A stretch of DNA of 64,000 nt, from the NCBI GenBank assembly GCA_039000515.1, contig JBCFYV010009882.1, positions 62,414,817 to 62,478,816 of the forward strand. The letters run 5' to 3'. Positions 38,351 through 44,929 of the stretch are shown piece after piece. A program made the position numbers and the translations under genes. How positions within the stretch are numbered: the stretch's first letter is position 1; each line of letters opens with the position of its first letter. The stretch comes from Timema cristinae (taxonomy: Eukaryota; Arthropoda; Insecta; Phasmatodea; Timematidae). Under the pieces are notes generated by a model, which saw only the letters and a list, made by a program, of their open reading frames with translations, had not been told where the DNA came from and did not search any database.

Positions 38351-41113
38351 GATTAAATGATTTGGACTGGGTATAACTGGTTCAAGATAGAAATATGTTA
38401 AAATAATTTGGACTGGATATAATTGGCTCAAGATAGAGATATTGTTAAATGATATAGACTATATAGAACTGGCTTTGAAATAAGGACAGGGTGTAATGAG
38501 GTGGACCGGTTGGAGCTAGATCAGGATAGCGATATACTCTAATTAGGTATACTGGATATAACTAGCTAAATTTAGGGATATGGTGTAATGAGGAGGACTG
38601 GGTAGAAATATCTCAAAATAGGAATATGGTGGGGGGAGCACCATTACATCGCATGTCCATTAGATCGCGTGTCCATTACATCACGTTTTTGGTACAAATA
38701 TTTGCAGGTCCATCACGTCGCGTTTCCCCCACCATTTTACATACAGCTATCCATACTCTGACGTATAACCAATAGGAATGAAGGGGCGTATATATACATT
38801 ATTATTATTATTATTATTATTAGCACCGCTTCTTACTACCCGTTCTGGTTATACGCACTTACGCTAATGTGTAATGGTAGGGTGATTGTGAGATGAAATG
38901 GAGGACCTACAGTTTAACGTGGAATCCGAACCATGGTGGAGGCTTGGCATTCCCCACATTTACAAGATGTCTTGTCAGAGGTGAAGGAAGGGTTTGGTGA
39001 TCAGATAAATTTGTGCCGGGACCGAGGATTGAACCCCGGACCCCTAGCACAGAAGTCCGACACCTTACCCCTAGACCGCCAGGTCACCCGTATATATATA
39101 TACAATTACATCGCGTTTTGCTAGTATAGTGTGCCTGACTCTCACCTCAGACTCTCCCTATGAAGGCAGGGCTGGATGCAAGGATAGTGTGCCTGACTCT
39201 CAACTAAAAATCTCCCTATGCAGGTAGGGCTTGTTGCAAGGATACCGTGCCTGACTACCACCTCAGGCTTTCACTTTGAAGGCGGGCTGGTTGAAAGGAT
39301 AGCGTGCCTAACTTTCACTTCTGACGCTTATTTTGAAGGTGTGGCTAGTTGAAAGGATAGTGTGCCTGACTCTAACTTCTGACTCTCACTTTAAAGGTAG
39401 GGCTGGTTGAAAGGATAGTGTGTCTGACTCTCACTTTGAAGTTGGGGTTTGCTGAGAGAATAGTATAACTTATTCAAAACTTATATAAACATCAACATAA
39501 CTAAGATGCCTAGGCAACTGTATCTACAACATTCCTAAAATAAGTACACCATAATTTTATTTTTTACTCCTATGAAAAAAATTCTCTAGATAAAAATCAA
39601 TATTTTTAATTTGTAGATTATATTCTTATTTTATTATTTCATCTTTGCTTTTAGTTGCACCCCAACAGTTTGAATTTACAAATTCAAGTCTCAGAGTTTT
39701 TTTTTAAGGACATTAGATATCTGGCAAGCTAGAAACTCTCCCCCTCCCAAGGAGAGTCAGTTGACTCTTCATTCCTATTTGTTGTACGTCATAGTAGGAT
39801 TAGCTGTGTGTAAAGAGGTGGGGGAAATGCGACGTGAGGGACCTGCAATGTATTAGTACCATAAACGCGATGTAATGGACACACGATCTAATGGACATGT
39901 GATGTAATTGTATACACCCATAGGGTGTAATGTGAAAGACTGGATACATCTATAGGAATAGGGTGTAATGTGGTAGACTGGATACAACTATAGGAATAGG
40001 GTGTAATGTGGTAGACTGGATACAACTATAGGAATAGGGTGTAATGTGGTAGACTGGATACAAATATAGGAATAGGGTGTAATGTGGTAGACTGGATACA
40101 ACTATAGGATTAGGGTGTAATGTGGTAGACTGAATACAACTAGTTCAAACTTAAATAGGAATGCGGTATAATGTGACTGACTGGGAATAACTATCTCAAA
40201 CTAAAGATAGGGTATAATGAGGGGTAATTGGTATATTTATTTCCAGATAGGGATTGAGTATAATGAGGAGGACTGGTTATAGATAGCTCAATAAATGGAT
40301 AGGGTGTAATGAGTGGTCTTTTGCGACCAAACAAATTATTTCAACATTTACATAAATGAAAAATAAAAAATTATAACCAAATCTTACGTCAGAGTCAAAA
40401 GGTTATAATTATGTTGATCTACAAGTATTAGAGCGTATTCCGATGTATTAAATGTATCGATAAATGTTCCTATATATATGGACCTACTTACCACGCTACA
40501 AGAGGTGTGTAGGTAAGAAAATTTCCTACTCTCGACTCTAATTTCGGAAATAACTTATTTATTTACTTAAAAAGTTAAAGAAAACTATTTTATATAAATA
40601 ATTTTCCCAAAGTTGAAAAAAACAAAATTATCTTGGTCGAAATAATTTGAATAATTTTTCATTTAAAAATATATTTTAATTTGCGAGTGAGAGATGAATG
40701 AATTAGCAAATTTATAAATAATTAATTTTTACATTTTTAATTCCCGTTCTCGTCTTGAGGTAAGGTATTCTGAAAATTCCCGTTCCTGATCTCGTCTCGA
40801 TGTCTGAGTCTCGTTCTTTATCTCGTATCGAACCAATTAAGTCAATTTGGCACACCCCTAACAACTACATTTAAAATTGTATTTTATTTGTAATGTTAAC
40901 TGTTTCTTCCCTATTATTAAGTATATTGTTTAGTCGTCTCACTGTTGCAGACATAACCGACAGTTCAGATACGAGGAGAGAGACACACATGGTCACGTGA
41001 AGGGCCACTATGGATTCTACAACAAGCACGGAAAGCTTCAGATGGTGAGCTACTCGGCACATCCAGAGCATGGTTTCCACGCGGATAATAACTTTGGCAA
41101 AGATGGCGTCTAA
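12482..41113 (+). CDS. RR-type cuticular protein, four coding exons
   Basis: Exons 12482-12502, 32654-33535, 37387-37562 and 40951-41113 join in phase (0, 0, 2) to a 413-residue secreted protein. Residues 1-20 form a signal peptide (MATNSQL joined to ILLILGLVSTIQA, cleavage before SPEL). The middle, about residues 21-347, is a Pro/Ser/Gln-rich spacer. Residues about 348-407 form a Rebers-Riddiford (Chitin_bind_4) domain with the pieces SYKFGYDTGKG, QFRYEERD, GHVKGHYGFYNKHGKL and VSYSAHPEHGFHAD. Such proteins are secreted by epidermis and bind chitin in the cuticle. A first intron that splits the signal peptide is typical of insect cuticle genes. The GHYGFY-KHGKL core departs from the usual G-Y-P-DG form, so assignment to RR-1 or RR-2 is left open. 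Introns are 20,151, 3,851 and 3,388 bp, unusually large for this gene type. Confidence 0.9.
14565..14745 (+). mobile_element. SINE-A copy, 5'-truncated
   Basis: It begins at CCTCCACCGTGGTTTGGATT and ends with the shared tail AACGGGTAGTAAGACGCGGT and a long AAT-repeat tract. A GTTTTTT on each side may be part of the target duplication. Confidence 0.8.
15842..16041 (-). mobile_element. SINE-B copy, split by a hAT element
   Basis: Minus-strand SINE-B with a diverged tail at the left (CACCGTCATACTACTGG), the CATTTGCGTGAAGGAGAGTG block and the reverse B box ACTCGAACCC. It stops inside the tRNA-like head at GTGACGCCCTGGA. The missing head end appears at 18330-18357 (CTTATACCGTTTAGTCACTA), just past the hAT element, so one SINE was cut in two. 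Confidence 0.65.
16042..18329 (-). mobile_element. hAT-type transposon fossil (ZBED5/SCAND3-like transposase)
   Basis: The ends are inverted and hAT-like: CTAATGTTTCTCAAACATTT at the left and CAGTGGTTCTAAAACTGT read from the right. On the minus strand, pieces of transposase run in order from about 17560 to 16560: HTIIEKLVKPAEKIMKKIVL, IPLSNETVRR, LISRIRSS-YLAIQLDKSMD, DWKGCMAMHTDGALAM, ARIKEVDTKCVHTYC, and YLSDTSNVLNNVYLSLQ with NFFSVRDK. These match the hAT transposases related to vertebrate ZBED5 and SCAND3. Stops and frameshifts are frequent, so it is inactive. The catalytic Asp in AIQLDKS and the one in CMAMHTDGA remain; a HCxxHR-type motif is degraded. Confidence 0.8.
18380..19960. repeat. 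Foldback-like inverted tandem arrays
   Basis: The left arm (about 18380-18960) is made of degenerate tandem units carrying GTTGACACGAG-like, GTCGACCAA and TATTGAAGGCTGGGTGGGTC, then GACAAGTTTATGAATAGGAG. The right arm (about 19320-19960) carries the same motifs inverted, for example GGACCAACTGGTCGACAAGC and GGCTAGATGGGTCAAGTGAC when read on the minus strand. The centre contains a degraded plus-strand SINE head (B box GGGATCAAACCCC near 19160). Foldback transposons have such arms; no end sequence or duplication could be fixed. Open frames here are by-products. Confidence 0.6.
21222..21456 (+). mobile_element. SINE-B copy
   Basis: Head GGTGGAAGCATGGTCTAAGC, then GGGGAGGTTGAATTCCAATC (B box), then GGTTTTCCTAAATGG and TTTCCATTTTCACTCC, and a diverged tail with CGTTTAATCTGAACAGGTAG and TAAGACGAGG. 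Confidence 0.75.
21715..21790 (-). mobile_element. SINE tail fragment
   Basis: CACCGCTTCTTACTACCCGT followed by ATTGGCTATACGC is the complement of the tail shared by SINE-A and SINE-B. The rest of the element could not be followed. Confidence 0.5.
23213..23345 (+). repeat. Dispersed repeat, copy 1
   Basis: It shares TACGGAACT, CGGACTTT, GATATTTACTCAAAA and TTATGTGAAAC, in the same order and spacing, with 63793-63930. Class unknown. Confidence 0.5.
23935..24760 (+). repeat. Two diverged copies of a dispersed repeat in tandem
   Basis: Blocks such as AATCAAAATCGTTAGAGTGG / AATCAAAATCGTTAAAGCCG, GATTTTGAGAAA, ACAGACGGAA / ACAGACGTAA and GGGGGGTCATGAGACGTC / GGGGGGTCATAAAACGTC occur twice (around 23990-24150 and 24470-24720). 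The 9910-10145 repeat shares the second half. Probably an old retroelement 3' region; class not established. Confidence 0.5.
25510..25650. repeat. ~53-bp tandem repeat, about three units
   Basis: Repeated blocks of the type GTGATATTACTGTA(A)TA and CAGTATTTATCATAA recur with a period of about 53 bp. Confidence 0.5.
26960..27134 (-). mobile_element. SINE-B copy, degraded
   Basis: Right end GTGTGACCACCAGTG and reverse B box GATTCGAAATTGAACC resemble the SINE-B head; the tail is lost. Confidence 0.5.
27345..27530 (-). mobile_element. SINE-B copy, degraded
   Basis: Right end AACATGCGGCCACAGG, reverse B box ATCGAAACCCTATCTCC and the CCACACTTAGTACATCTG block identify a decayed copy. Confidence 0.55.
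27643..27884 (+). mobile_element. SINE-B copy, nearly full length
   Basis: Head GTCTCGGTGGCGTAGTTAGA, B box AAGGTTCTAATCTCGC, middle GGCTTTTCCTAAATGG and CTTTCCACGAAAATG, and a tail GCGTATAATCCAAACGCGCG in which the GGTAGTAAGA part is deleted. Confidence 0.8.
27948..28018. repeat. AACAGCTTT(AT)n tandem repeat
   Basis: Three units of AACAGCTTTATATATATATA, each about 23-24 bp. Confidence 0.85.
29317..29365 (+). mobile_element. SINE tail fragment
   Basis: AATTAGCGTACAACCTAAAC followed by GGTTATTAAGACACG is a diverged copy of the tail shared by SINE-A and SINE-B. No head is seen upstream. Confidence 0.45.
29889..30247 (+). mobile_element. SINE-C, a third tRNA-derived SINE
   Basis: A 359-bp element flanked by TTATGCCT (29881-29888 and 30248-30255). 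The head holds a good A box, TGGTCTAGTGG, and a B-box-like GGGATCTATTCCCGG about 40 bp later. The body has no resemblance to SINE-A or SINE-B, and the 3' end lacks the shared tail, ending in AT-rich sequence. Transcription would be by RNA polymerase III from the internal boxes. Confidence 0.7.
31290..31490. repeat. AT-rich microsatellite with palindromic ATATTATATAT
   Basis: About 200 bp of A and T with recurring TATATAATATAT motifs. The 73-codon minus-strand open frame across it is low-complexity and not a gene. Confidence 0.85.
32654..33535 (+). CDS. Cuticular protein exon 2 (rest of signal peptide, spacer)
   Basis: Acceptor TTCCAACAG, then ATC TTG CTA giving ILLILGLVSTIQA and the mature N-terminus SPELFPF. 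294 codons without a stop, ending at GAA CAG with the donor GTAGAA, phase 0. Rich in Pro, Ser, Gln and Lys, with no Cys. Recurrent PP/IP-containing segments (for example IPPVPSQFLQTPPI) suggest an extended, disordered linker. Confidence 0.88.
33931..34310 (+). mobile_element. Mariner-like MITE with DUF4817-type HTH remnant
   Basis: A 380-bp element in intron 2 with TA on both sides and terminal inverted repeats CAGGCTGATCCAAAATTCGC / CAGGTTGATCCAAAAGTCAC (22 of 27 match over the longer stretch). Inside, from 34119, a frame reads FILGHYFKANSYMECQQSFV, FPELRMLNKSTICRI, the helix-turn-helix found at the N-terminus of some Tc1/mariner-related insect transposases (DUF4817). The catalytic domain has been deleted. 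The open frame runs on past the element to 34451 into host DNA, which is accidental. Confidence 0.85.
34731..34800 (+). mobile_element. SINE-B head fragment
   Basis: CGCTTCAGTGGCCGCATTGT, CTAGGGTGCTACACTCGCAA match the SINE-B tRNA-like head; the remainder is absent. Confidence 0.5.
35124..35330 (-). mobile_element. SINE-A copy, 5'-truncated
   Basis: Long TTA-repeat tail at the left (interrupted at 35141-35151), shared tail complement, then GTGGAATCCGAACCACGG, stopping at GGCATTCCCC. Flanked by AGAAAGAGTT (35114-35123) and AGAGAGAGTT (35331-35340). Confidence 0.8.
35341..37386. other. Rest of intron 2 of the cuticular gene
   Basis: AT-rich, no gene recognised. A short (ACAAC)n tract lies at 36123-36153. 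The acceptor of exon 3 (GTTGTTCGTAG) ends the stretch. Confidence 0.5.
37387..37562 (+). CDS. Cuticular protein exon 3 (start of RR domain)
   Basis: Acceptor TGTTGTTCGTAG, then ACA GCA GAG GCC, 58 codons plus 2 bases, donor GTATGT. It encodes a Gly/His/Ser-rich run (for example GGPFSGQHQSHGL) and the start of the chitin-binding domain, GPHSYKFGYDTGK. Phase 2 joins exactly to exon 4. Confidence 0.88.
37816..38095 (+). mobile_element. SINE-A, full length
   Basis: About 280 bp flanked by ATCTAAGGTGTCG (37803-37815) and ATCTAGGGTGTCG (38096-38108). The head has an A box TGGTCTAGGGG and a B box GGGTTCAATCC; its TAAGGTGTCAGACTTC resembles tRNA-Arg. The body has CCACCGTGGTTCGGATTCC, an internal near-palindrome. 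The tail GTGCGTATAACCCTAACGGG, TAGTAAGACGCG can fold at ACCC/GGGT, and AAT repeats end it. Confidence 0.92.
38101..38631. repeat. ~45-bp minisatellite derived from a LINE ORF end, left part
   Basis: About ten degenerate units of the type GGACTGGATAGAACTAGC, TCAAGATAGGGATATGGTGT, AATGAG. The core matches the codons for DWIELA-DR near the C-terminus of the LINE at 44930 (minus-strand GGACTGGATGGAACTAGC, TAAAGATAGG). A pure (AT)n tract interrupts it at 38277-38344. The array resumes at 39920. Confidence 0.8.
38277..38344. repeat. (AT)n microsatellite
   Basis: Alternating AT with a single central TATAATAT change, embedded in the minisatellite. Confidence 0.95.
38798..39088 (-). mobile_element. 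SINE-A, full length
   Basis: Minus-strand complete copy: TTA-repeat tail at the left, the shared tail, the body, and at the right the head with reverse B box GGATTGAACCCC and reverse A box CCCCTAGACCGCCA. Flanked by CGTATATATAC (38787-38797) and a slightly longer CGTATATATATATAC (39089-39103). The 63-codon plus-strand open frame across it is accidental. Confidence 0.92.
39125..39480. repeat. ~58-bp tandem repeat, about six units
   Basis: Units start GGATAGTGTGCCTGACTCTC and continue ACTTTGAAGGTAGGGCTGGT, TGAAA. They show 10-25% divergence and lie inside the inverted-repeat element. Confidence 0.85.
39920..40320. repeat. LINE-derived minisatellite, right part
   Basis: Five nearly identical 38-bp units (AGGAATAGGGTGTAATGTGG, TAGACTGGATACAACTAT) at about 39955-40150 are followed by degenerate longer units like those at 38101. 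The homogeneous block looks like a recent local amplification of a shortened unit. Confidence 0.85.
40951..41113 (+). CDS. Cuticular protein exon 4 (RR domain, stop)
   Basis: Acceptor CTCACTGTTGCAG. One base completes a Gly codon, then HNRQFRYEERD, GHVKGHYGFYNKHGKL, SYSAHPEHGFHADN and a short tail FGKDGV with TAA at 41111-41113. Confidence 0.9.
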
Positions 41114-41153
41114 AGACAATAGTCTAAGCAGCAGTGAACAAACCACATCTCCG

Positions 41154-42191
41154 ACCACCCACGCCGTCGCCACGGTCGTAGACCGGGTGACGGAAGCGTT
41201 CAACGAGCGTCGCCACTCCGGCTTCGTCTTGTTGGACGTGAAGGGTGCGTTCGACAGTGTGAGCCACCGAGGACTTCTCACGGGACTTGCAGAAGCCGGA
41301 GTTCCCTCACCTCTGCTTCATCTCCTTCTGTCTTTCCTCCAGGACCGCTCCTTCAGAGTGGGCGTGGACCACCAGTTGTCGACCCCTCGTCCTATAGTCT
41401 CTGGCGTCCCCCAGGGCTCCTGTCTCTCCCCCCTCCTTTTCTCCCTCTTCGTGCGAGACGTGCCCGTCCCACGGGGAGTCTCCCTCTTCCAATATGCCGA
41501 CGATACAGCTATCCTGGCGACCTCCCCCGATGCCGCGGTGATCTGGGCCAAGCTCACCATGGCATTGCGGGGGATAATAGCTTACCTTGGCACCAAATCC
41601 CTCGCAGTGAACGGTACGAAGACGTCGGCGATACTGTTCACCCGCCGCAGACCGGGTCCGTTGCAGCCCCTCCGCGTCGCGGGAGAAGCGGTCCAGTGGT
41701 CGCAAACGGTGAAATACCTGGGTGTGTCGCTGGACCGTCGCTGCAACTGGGACCCGAACCTGAGAGCGTCTGCAGGGAGAGCGAGGGGAGTCATGCTAGG
41801 ACTGGCCCCACTCCTGCGCCCAGCCAGCCCGTTGAACCACGCCCATAAAGTTAGACTCTTCCAGGCTTGTATCATGTCCCTCCTACTCTACGCCGCGCCT
41901 GCCTGGGCTTACCTTCCCCGTTACCGCTTCTCCCCGCTCCGAGCGGTTTATCACCTATTTTTGAGGTTGATGCTCGGACTCCCTCCCCGCACCCACACCC
42001 GAATCCTGCTAGACCTGTCTGGCCTCCAACCCCTGGACGTGATCATCCGCGGGTTGGCAGTGAATTTCTTTACACGGTCGCAGGCCAGTCCTAACGCGAT
42101 CGTCAGGGGCATCGGCGATTACGACCCCCCTGCTCTCGTCCACAGACGCATCAGAGACGGCGTGGTGGGCCCCCCCGCCGGACACGGATGA
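41154..42191 (+). CDS. LINE reverse transcriptase, N-terminally truncated
   Basis: About 345 codons without a stop. Motifs in order: GFVLLDVKGAFDSVSHRGLL, GVPQGSCLSPLLFSLF, FQYADDTAIL (catalytic YADD near 41493-41504), then the thumb region with VKYLGVSLDRR and the Jockey-clade C-terminal part (LLYAAPAWAY). The endonuclease and the start of RT are missing. The upstream part of the open frame (41070-41153) is host exon 4 and 3' UTR read in another frame. The frame is intact, so the copy is young, but it cannot move on its own. Confidence 0.9.
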   Translation, partial: TTHAVATVVDRVTEAFNERRHSGFVLLDVKGAFDSVSHRGLLTGLAEAGVPSPLLHLLLSFLQDRSFRVGVDHQLSTPRPIVSGVPQGSCLSPLLFSLFVRDVPVPRGVSLFQYADDTAILATSPDAAVIWAKLTMALRGIIAYLGTKSLAVNGTKTSAILFTRRRPGPLQPLRVAGEAVQWSQTVKYLGVSLDRRCNWDPNLRASAGRARGVMLGLAPLLRPASPLNHAHKVRLFQACIMSLLLYAAPAWAYLPRYRFSPLRAVYHLFLRLMLGLPPRTHTRILLDLSGLQPLDVIIRGLAVNFFTRSQASPNAIVRGIGDYDPPALVHRRIRDGVVGPPAGHG

Positions 42192-42776
42192 CCCGGGAGG
42201 TAGTCTGTGGCGTCGAGGAGCGATTGCTCCTGTTTAAGATCTAAGGCCGACTTCGTCAGCACGATGGCTCCGTCGCTCCAAGAACTATCCCGGTTGGCGC
42301 TCTGCCCTTCCCGTGAGTGCGTGTGTCTGTGCCGAACCGTATCATTTACATCATTCTATCCATAGCAACAATCCGAGTTCATACAGTCCAATACAAACAA
42401 TCACAGACATATTCTCAGCATCTTCCAAACAGTTTATAGCGCTTCACATCCCACATGTCCCATCCACATCCGGTCACCCACCCTCCTATGTTTTCTACCC
42501 TGTCGTTCCGTCCCTTGGTGTATGTATATATAATTTTAAGTCCCTGTCGACCAATTACCGGCGACAGGGCGGGTTTTTTGGTTAACTTTTCCCGCCCATG
42601 AACTATGGCTAACGTAAAATCAGCCCGCCAGGGCGTCAATTGTCTCTCTTATTTAGTGTTTTATGTTGTATCTACCACGGTTGGCTATCGAGAGCCCCTT
42701 CGGGGCTGGTGATTGTCTTAATATCTGGTTTTATTCAATGTTTAATACATGTCAATATCTAAATTAGAGTCACCAA

Positions 42777-42782
42777 AATAAA
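42777..42782 (+). terminator. AATAAA in the LINE 3' end
   Basis: A poly(A) signal near the LINE 3' end that could also end cuticular transcripts. A second AATAAA lies in host DNA at 43009-43014, the first one I see after the insertion. Confidence 0.4.
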
Positions 42783-43025
42783 ATATCCTAACAAACAAAC
42801 AAACAAACAAACAAACCACATCTCAACAAGAAGTTGGAAGGGCAAATTACAAAGGGAAATGAACTTATTCTCTTATTTGAATGACACATATCCGATATTA
42901 TATACAACTTTCGGATAGTAGCCCTACGTGAATAATCTTGGGAATTTGAACACTTAACCTAAAAACCAAAATTAAGGGAAATATGAGTAAATTAATAATC
43001 TAGCTAAGAATAAAGATATAGAGCT

Positions 43026-43277
43026 CAGTCATTGCCTAGTCTTACAAACCACTCGGGTAGTACGCCTCTATACTAATCAAACTAACGTGTTAGCGTTTAG
43101 ATAAATTTAGTTCAGAGGAAGTATACCAGCATTTTAGTGAAGGAATAGTGGAAAACAATTGAGAAAAATATATCCTCAGTGCACCTGATCAGGATTGAAC
43201 TCCGATCTCCCCGTCTTAGGTAGCCTATTTGAACCCGAGAGTATCACGTTAGACTATGTGGCCACTGACGTGGATGG
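43026..43277 (-). mobile_element. SINE-B copy
   Basis: Tail complement AGTCTTACAAACCACTCGGG at the left, the TAGTGAAGGAATAGTGG block, reverse B box GATTGAACTCCGATCTCC, and head complement GTTAGACTATGTGGCCACTG at the right. Confidence 0.75.
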
Positions 43278-43499
43278 TTTCACCATCCATTAATAACTAC
43301 TGGTGCATTCTATTTAACATAAAAGCTAGCAGGCTTACTTGACTGTACAAAGCTATTTTGACTTTTACAGGCTGCATCATAGATTAAGCTATCTCTGATA
43401 TAATATATACATATATATACACTATGGATATGCGCGTGGATAAGATACACATATTTTAATTGTAAAAGTTTTAATCACTTTATTAACCAACAATAAGAC

Positions 43500-44676
43500 A
43501 CAATCGCACAATTTTAATTTGTGCTATAGCTTCGAGGAAAAAATTTCAAAAATATTTTTTTTAAAACTTCTCCTTAAGTGAGATTCTTCATAAAAAACCA
43601 AACATCATATTTTAAATAATAATTAACAATATTTATTAACACGATTTTAAACATGATATTGATCAATTTTTTGAAATATTTTTATCTAAACTCAAATTTT
43701 CAAAAACATATCATCCGTAAACCAGCCCAAAATAATTGGTAATTTGTAAATATATAAACGTAATCTTATTTATTTAAAAAAAATTTCCCAAATACCAATT
43801 TTGAACTCAATTTTCAAAAGCAATCTTGAAAAATTCTATTTTTTATAATATTCTCAAGTAAACTAACTACATACTTTGAAAATAATTTATCTTAGAAATA
43901 TAAAAACATCACTATTAATGATAATTTAAAACCCCGATAGCAAGTAAACAAAACCTTGGGAGCTTAATCTAAAAAAAAAAAAAAAAATCACGTATGTATA
44001 GTCATGAGCAAACTACTATAAAATTATTGGTTTTAAACAAATATATATATATAATTATTTATCATGTAAATAAACCTCAATGGTTACCAAATTTTAACAA
44101 ACAGCTAATAATTTTATTATTATTTTCTTTTATAAAAAATCAATAAATTGCTCCTAAACCGATTTTTCCCCTAAATCACTATCAAAAATTACTTGTCATT
44201 TAAAACACATACTAAAATACATTTTAAGGAAAATCGATAAAGCCATTTTTGAGATATTTGGGATTAAAAAATATCCTTCAGCTTTAAAATACCCCCAATT
44301 TGGGCGCTTATGTAAAAAGAAAACTAATTTTTCAATTGGCCCTGTACAATCTAAATATAAATTTTTAACGAGCTACATCAAACCATGTTGGATCTATGGC
44401 CAGGGACATTTGTATTCAAATCGCTAAAGTCATTTTTCTAAATATATAAATTTATTGAAAAATCTGGCATCGGTAAACTACCATAAAACTAGTTTTTACA
44501 CTAAAGACAAGTACGCAGTATTATTCGTCATGCCACACAATCCTCAGACATACATTTTAAACCAAATTTGTAATAGGCTATATCTAAATAATTTAAACTT
44601 TCAAAAAGTTTATATCAGTAAACTACCACTCAACCAATTTTTACCCAAAACCAATGTTACAATGCTATTTATATTG

Positions 44677-44732
<56 letters not shown>

Positions 44733-44860
44733 TATATATATCATAGATATGCTGCAGTTCAAGCAAAATTGTTAGAGGCGTTTTCGAAAAATTTGAAATT
44801 CAAAAATACACTCTCATCAGTAAATTACTCCTAATTTGAAGCTAGGGTATGAAAATATAT
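43500..44860. repeat. Degenerate tandem-like AT-rich repeat region
   Basis: Blocks of the type TCGGTAAACTACCATAAAAC / TCAGTAAACTACCACTCAAC / TCAGTAAATTACTCC and AAATCGATAAAGCCATTTTT / AAATCGCTAAAGTCATTTTT recur, suggesting old tandem units of roughly 150-180 bp. A pure (TA)n tract is at 44676-44740. The 106-codon plus-strand open frame at 44455 is a by-product. Confidence 0.5.
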
Positions 44861-44929
44861 GCTAAAGTATAGTCATATAAAATTTAAATATCAGCCTCGA
44901 ATAACTTTTTTGTTTTGTATCCGGGACCA

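Larger units (their letters stand above)
38632..39919. mobile_element. Element with ~154-bp inverted repeats inserted in the minisatellite
   Basis: The arms 38632-38785 and 39766-39919 are inverted copies with most bases matching: CATTAGATCGCGTGTCC, GCAGGTCCATCACGTCGCG and ACC/ACAATAGGAATGAA blocks reappear as complements. Possible 8-bp duplication ATATGGTG / ATAGGGTG at the borders, though both lie in a periodic array. The inside holds a SINE-A copy, a 58-bp tandem repeat and AT-rich DNA, and no transposase, so it is non-autonomous. Confidence 0.75.
41152..42809 (+). mobile_element. 5'-truncated Jockey-like LINE in the 3' UTR of the cuticular gene
   Basis: A GC-rich block (near 58% by eye) sharply different from its AT-rich surroundings. 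It is flanked by a perfect 15-bp duplication AACAAACCACATCTC (41137-41151 and 42810-42824). It begins inside the reverse transcriptase, carries the RT reading frame to 42191, then a ~600-bp 3' UTR ending in an ACAA repeat tract (42790-42809). The first duplicate starts 24 bp after the cuticular stop codon. Confidence 0.93.

Noticed and set aside
38933..39124. 63-codon plus-strand frame with a plausible-looking sequence
   Set aside because: It lies across a minus-strand SINE-A copy and repeats the SINE body.
39125..40150. CRISPR-like array
   Set aside because: Units are contiguous tandem repeats without unique spacers, in a eukaryotic intron.
41307..41875. Several long minus-strand open frames
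   Set aside because: Antisense to the GC-rich LINE reverse transcriptase; GC-rich DNA gives long accidental frames.
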